NCBI RefSeq assembly: GCF_035325925.1
Contig: NZ_DAOKZA010000021.1
Location: forward strand, 1 to 64,000
Source: Calidifontimicrobium sp035325925
GTDB taxonomy: Bacteria > Pseudomonadota > Gammaproteobacteria > Burkholderiales > Burkholderiaceae_C
Length of the DNA: 64,000 bases
Reading direction: 5' to 3'
In this document: piece by piece, positions 63,095-64,000 of the stretch
How the letters are laid out: each line of letters begins with the position of its first letter
How positions within the stretch are numbered: the stretch's first letter is position 1
Notes under the pieces: generated by a model
Databases searched by the model: none
Seen by the model: only the letters and a program-made list of their open reading frames with translations
What the model was told of the DNA's origin: nothing
Translations under genes and position numbers: made by a program

Positions 63095-63376
63095 ATGACA
63101 GCGCGCCAGCAGGCGATCTTCACACTCGACGAGTTGGCTACCTACTTAAAGGTCGGCAAGCGGACGCTTTACCGGCTCGCCGCGCACGGGGAAATTCCGG
63201 CCTTCAAGGTCGGCGGGACGTGGCGGTTTCGTCAAAGTGAAATCGATCAATGGATCAATGATCAGATCCAAGCAGGCAGAAAGAAGGAGGTGATACGCAC
63301 AGATGAGCAGCCGAAGTCAGCGGAACACTCCGTGTCGTCTGGGCGCGCTGTCCGTCGCCGCAGGCAAACGGAGTGA
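63095..63376 (+). CDS. excisionase-type HTH protein
   Basis: A 93-residue protein with a MerR/excisionase-type (HTH_17) domain: FTLDELATYLKVGKRTLYRL, AAHGEIPAFKVGGTWRFRQS and EIDQWINDQI. A basic tail follows (GRAVRRRRQTE). The ATG at 63095 has GGGGGTGG before it. A similar small HTH gene precedes the small heat-shock gene in heat-resistance/stress-tolerance islands, so it may regulate that cluster, possibly through the inverted repeat at 63029-63048. Confidence 0.85.
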   Translation: MTARQQAIFTLDELATYLKVGKRTLYRLAAHGEIPAFKVGGTWRFRQSEIDQWINDQIQAGRKKEVIRTDEQPKSAEHSVSSGRAVRRRRQTE

Positions 63377-63411
63377 GCGAGAGTCTTCAATTTTTCTTCT
63401 GGAGGTGTGAC

Positions 63412-63736
63412 ATGGACATTGATTTCAAGAAATTGGCTCCCTGGAACTGGTTCAAGAAGGAGCAGGAAGAACAACAGAGCACTGCCTCGCTGCCGGTGCA
63501 GCGCAATGACCTGCCGGTGGCGGGTGGGCCCGTCAGTCCCATCCTGCAATTGCATCGCGAGATCGACCGCCTGTTCGACGACGCGTTTCGAGGCTTCGGT
63601 TTCCCGACGCTGGCCATGCCACGCTGGCCGTCGGACTGGCCGGGCATGCTGAAGCCGGCGCTGGACATCCAGGAGACCGACAAGCAGTACAAGATCGCCC
63701 TGGAAGTACCCGGCGTCGAGGAAAAAGACATCCAGA
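63412..63736 (+). pseudogene. small heat-shock protein Hsp20, interrupted by an IS21-family element
   Basis: From ATG 63412 (GGAGG upstream) the frame encodes MDIDFKKLAPWNWFKKEQEE, a Pro/Trp-rich N-terminal arm (MPRWPSDWPGMLKPALDIQE) and the start of the alpha-crystallin domain (YKIALEVPGVEEKDIQ). Coding similarity stops near 63736 where insertion sequence begins; the frame then ends after 8 further codons at 63759. The rest of the alpha-crystallin domain is missing. The N-terminal sequence is very like the sHsp20 of transmissible stress-tolerance loci (with clpK/clpG, yfdX, hdeD), as I recall it. Confidence 0.8.
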
Positions 63737-64000
63737 TGTTGACGCCGACCGAAAATTGACCAGCAAAGCTGGGTGATGCCGACCGAAAACTGACCAGGGT
63801 GTTCAACCTACCCTGCTGCTTTTTTGTGCAGCAAGGAACGAGGAGTGATCACCATGGCCATGATGGGCAAGATTCGCTCGATGCACTTCCGGCAAGGGAA
63901 GTCGATCAGCGAGATCGCGCGGCTGACGAGTCTGTCGCGCAACACGATCAAGAAGTGGCTGAAGGCGCCGCAGGGTGCCGAGCCGAAGTACCGGCGTCGG
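63737..64000 (+). mobile_element. IS21-family insertion sequence, left part
   Basis: Starts with TG at 63737. Two copies of a terminal motif (CCGACCGAAAA-Y-TGACCAG, within 63741-63763 and 63775-63797) are the multiple transposase-binding sites typical of IS21 ends. istA follows. The element continues past the window, so its right end and target duplication are not visible. Confidence 0.8.
63854..64000 (+). CDS. istA: IS21-family transposase IstA, N-terminal part
   Basis: The first 49 residues, beginning MAMMGKIRSMHFRQGKSISE, contain the N-terminal HTH (SEIARLTSLSRNTIKKWLKA) of IS21 IstA transposases. GAGGAG lies upstream of the ATG at 63854. The frame is open to the window edge. The helper ATPase gene istB would follow outside. 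Confidence 0.88.
   Translation, partial: MAMMGKIRSMHFRQGKSISEIARLTSLSRNTIKKWLKAPQGAEPKYRRR

Overview
This 64 kb window is very GC-rich chromosomal DNA, at a rough estimate about 70% G+C outside its mobile parts. It most likely comes from a betaproteobacterium of the order Burkholderiales, of the Rubrivivax/Leptothrix/Methylibium type. Evidence for this is the surE-pcm-nlpD-rpoS-rlmD cluster, the cysS-AlkA-accA-tilS-lysC-tRNA-Ser string, the clpS-clpA pair and a PEP-CTERM protein. Protein-level resemblance was judged by eye; no database search was possible.

Layout. 0.0-9.2 kb: carAB (carB cut by the window edge), an HbpS-like protein, a YccA/BI-1 membrane protein, rlmD-rpoS-nlpD-pcm-surE and a quinone oxidoreductase. 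9.2-14.1 kb: a PEP-CTERM surface protein with a sigma-54-type promoter and an inverted repeat upstream, then a NarL-type response regulator and its membrane histidine kinase. 14.1-21.3 kb: an alpha-E/ATP-grasp/transglutaminase module with two intact genes, one chimeric gene and one DUF2126 gene broken by several frameshifts and a nonsense codon. 21.4-31.9 kb: a pentanucleotide repeat, comEC, ridA, dsbB, parC-GNAT-parE, an MFS transporter, a 40-residue membrane protein and a methyltransferase. 32-43.7 kb: dapA-bamC-MBL hydrolase, a lipoprotein, a RoxA-type ribosomal oxygenase, SlyD, lysoplasmalogenase, a FixJ-type two-component pair with a putative operator in front of a second HbpS-like gene, an ankyrin protein and metY.

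43.92-49.20 kb is a 5.3 kb integrated element. It is bounded by a 14-bp direct repeat that equals the 3' end of tRNA-Ser(GCT). It carries a P4-type integrase, AlpA, an HTH protein, a primase/replication-like protein and three unknown proteins, and no capsid or packaging genes that I can see. 49.2-60.9 kb is housekeeping again: tRNA-Ser, lysC, tilS, accA, a DNA glycosylase, cysS, two cyclophilins, lpxH, mtfA, clpA, clpS and a cold-shock gene. 60.96-64 kb is accessory: a TacA/TacT-type toxin-antitoxin pair followed by an HTH gene and a tiny gene, a tmRNA-like 3' end with a terminator, a truncated gene, an excisionase-type HTH gene, and a small heat-shock gene resembling that of the transmissible stress-tolerance (heat-resistance) islands. 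The heat-shock gene is cut by an IS21-family element that runs off the window.

Recurrent regulatory architecture: at several genes (surE, comEC, parE, the MFS gene, slyD, the FixJ-type kinase, clpS) a -10 hexamer lies only 6-8 nt before the start codon and no ribosome binding site is visible, which suggests leaderless mRNAs.
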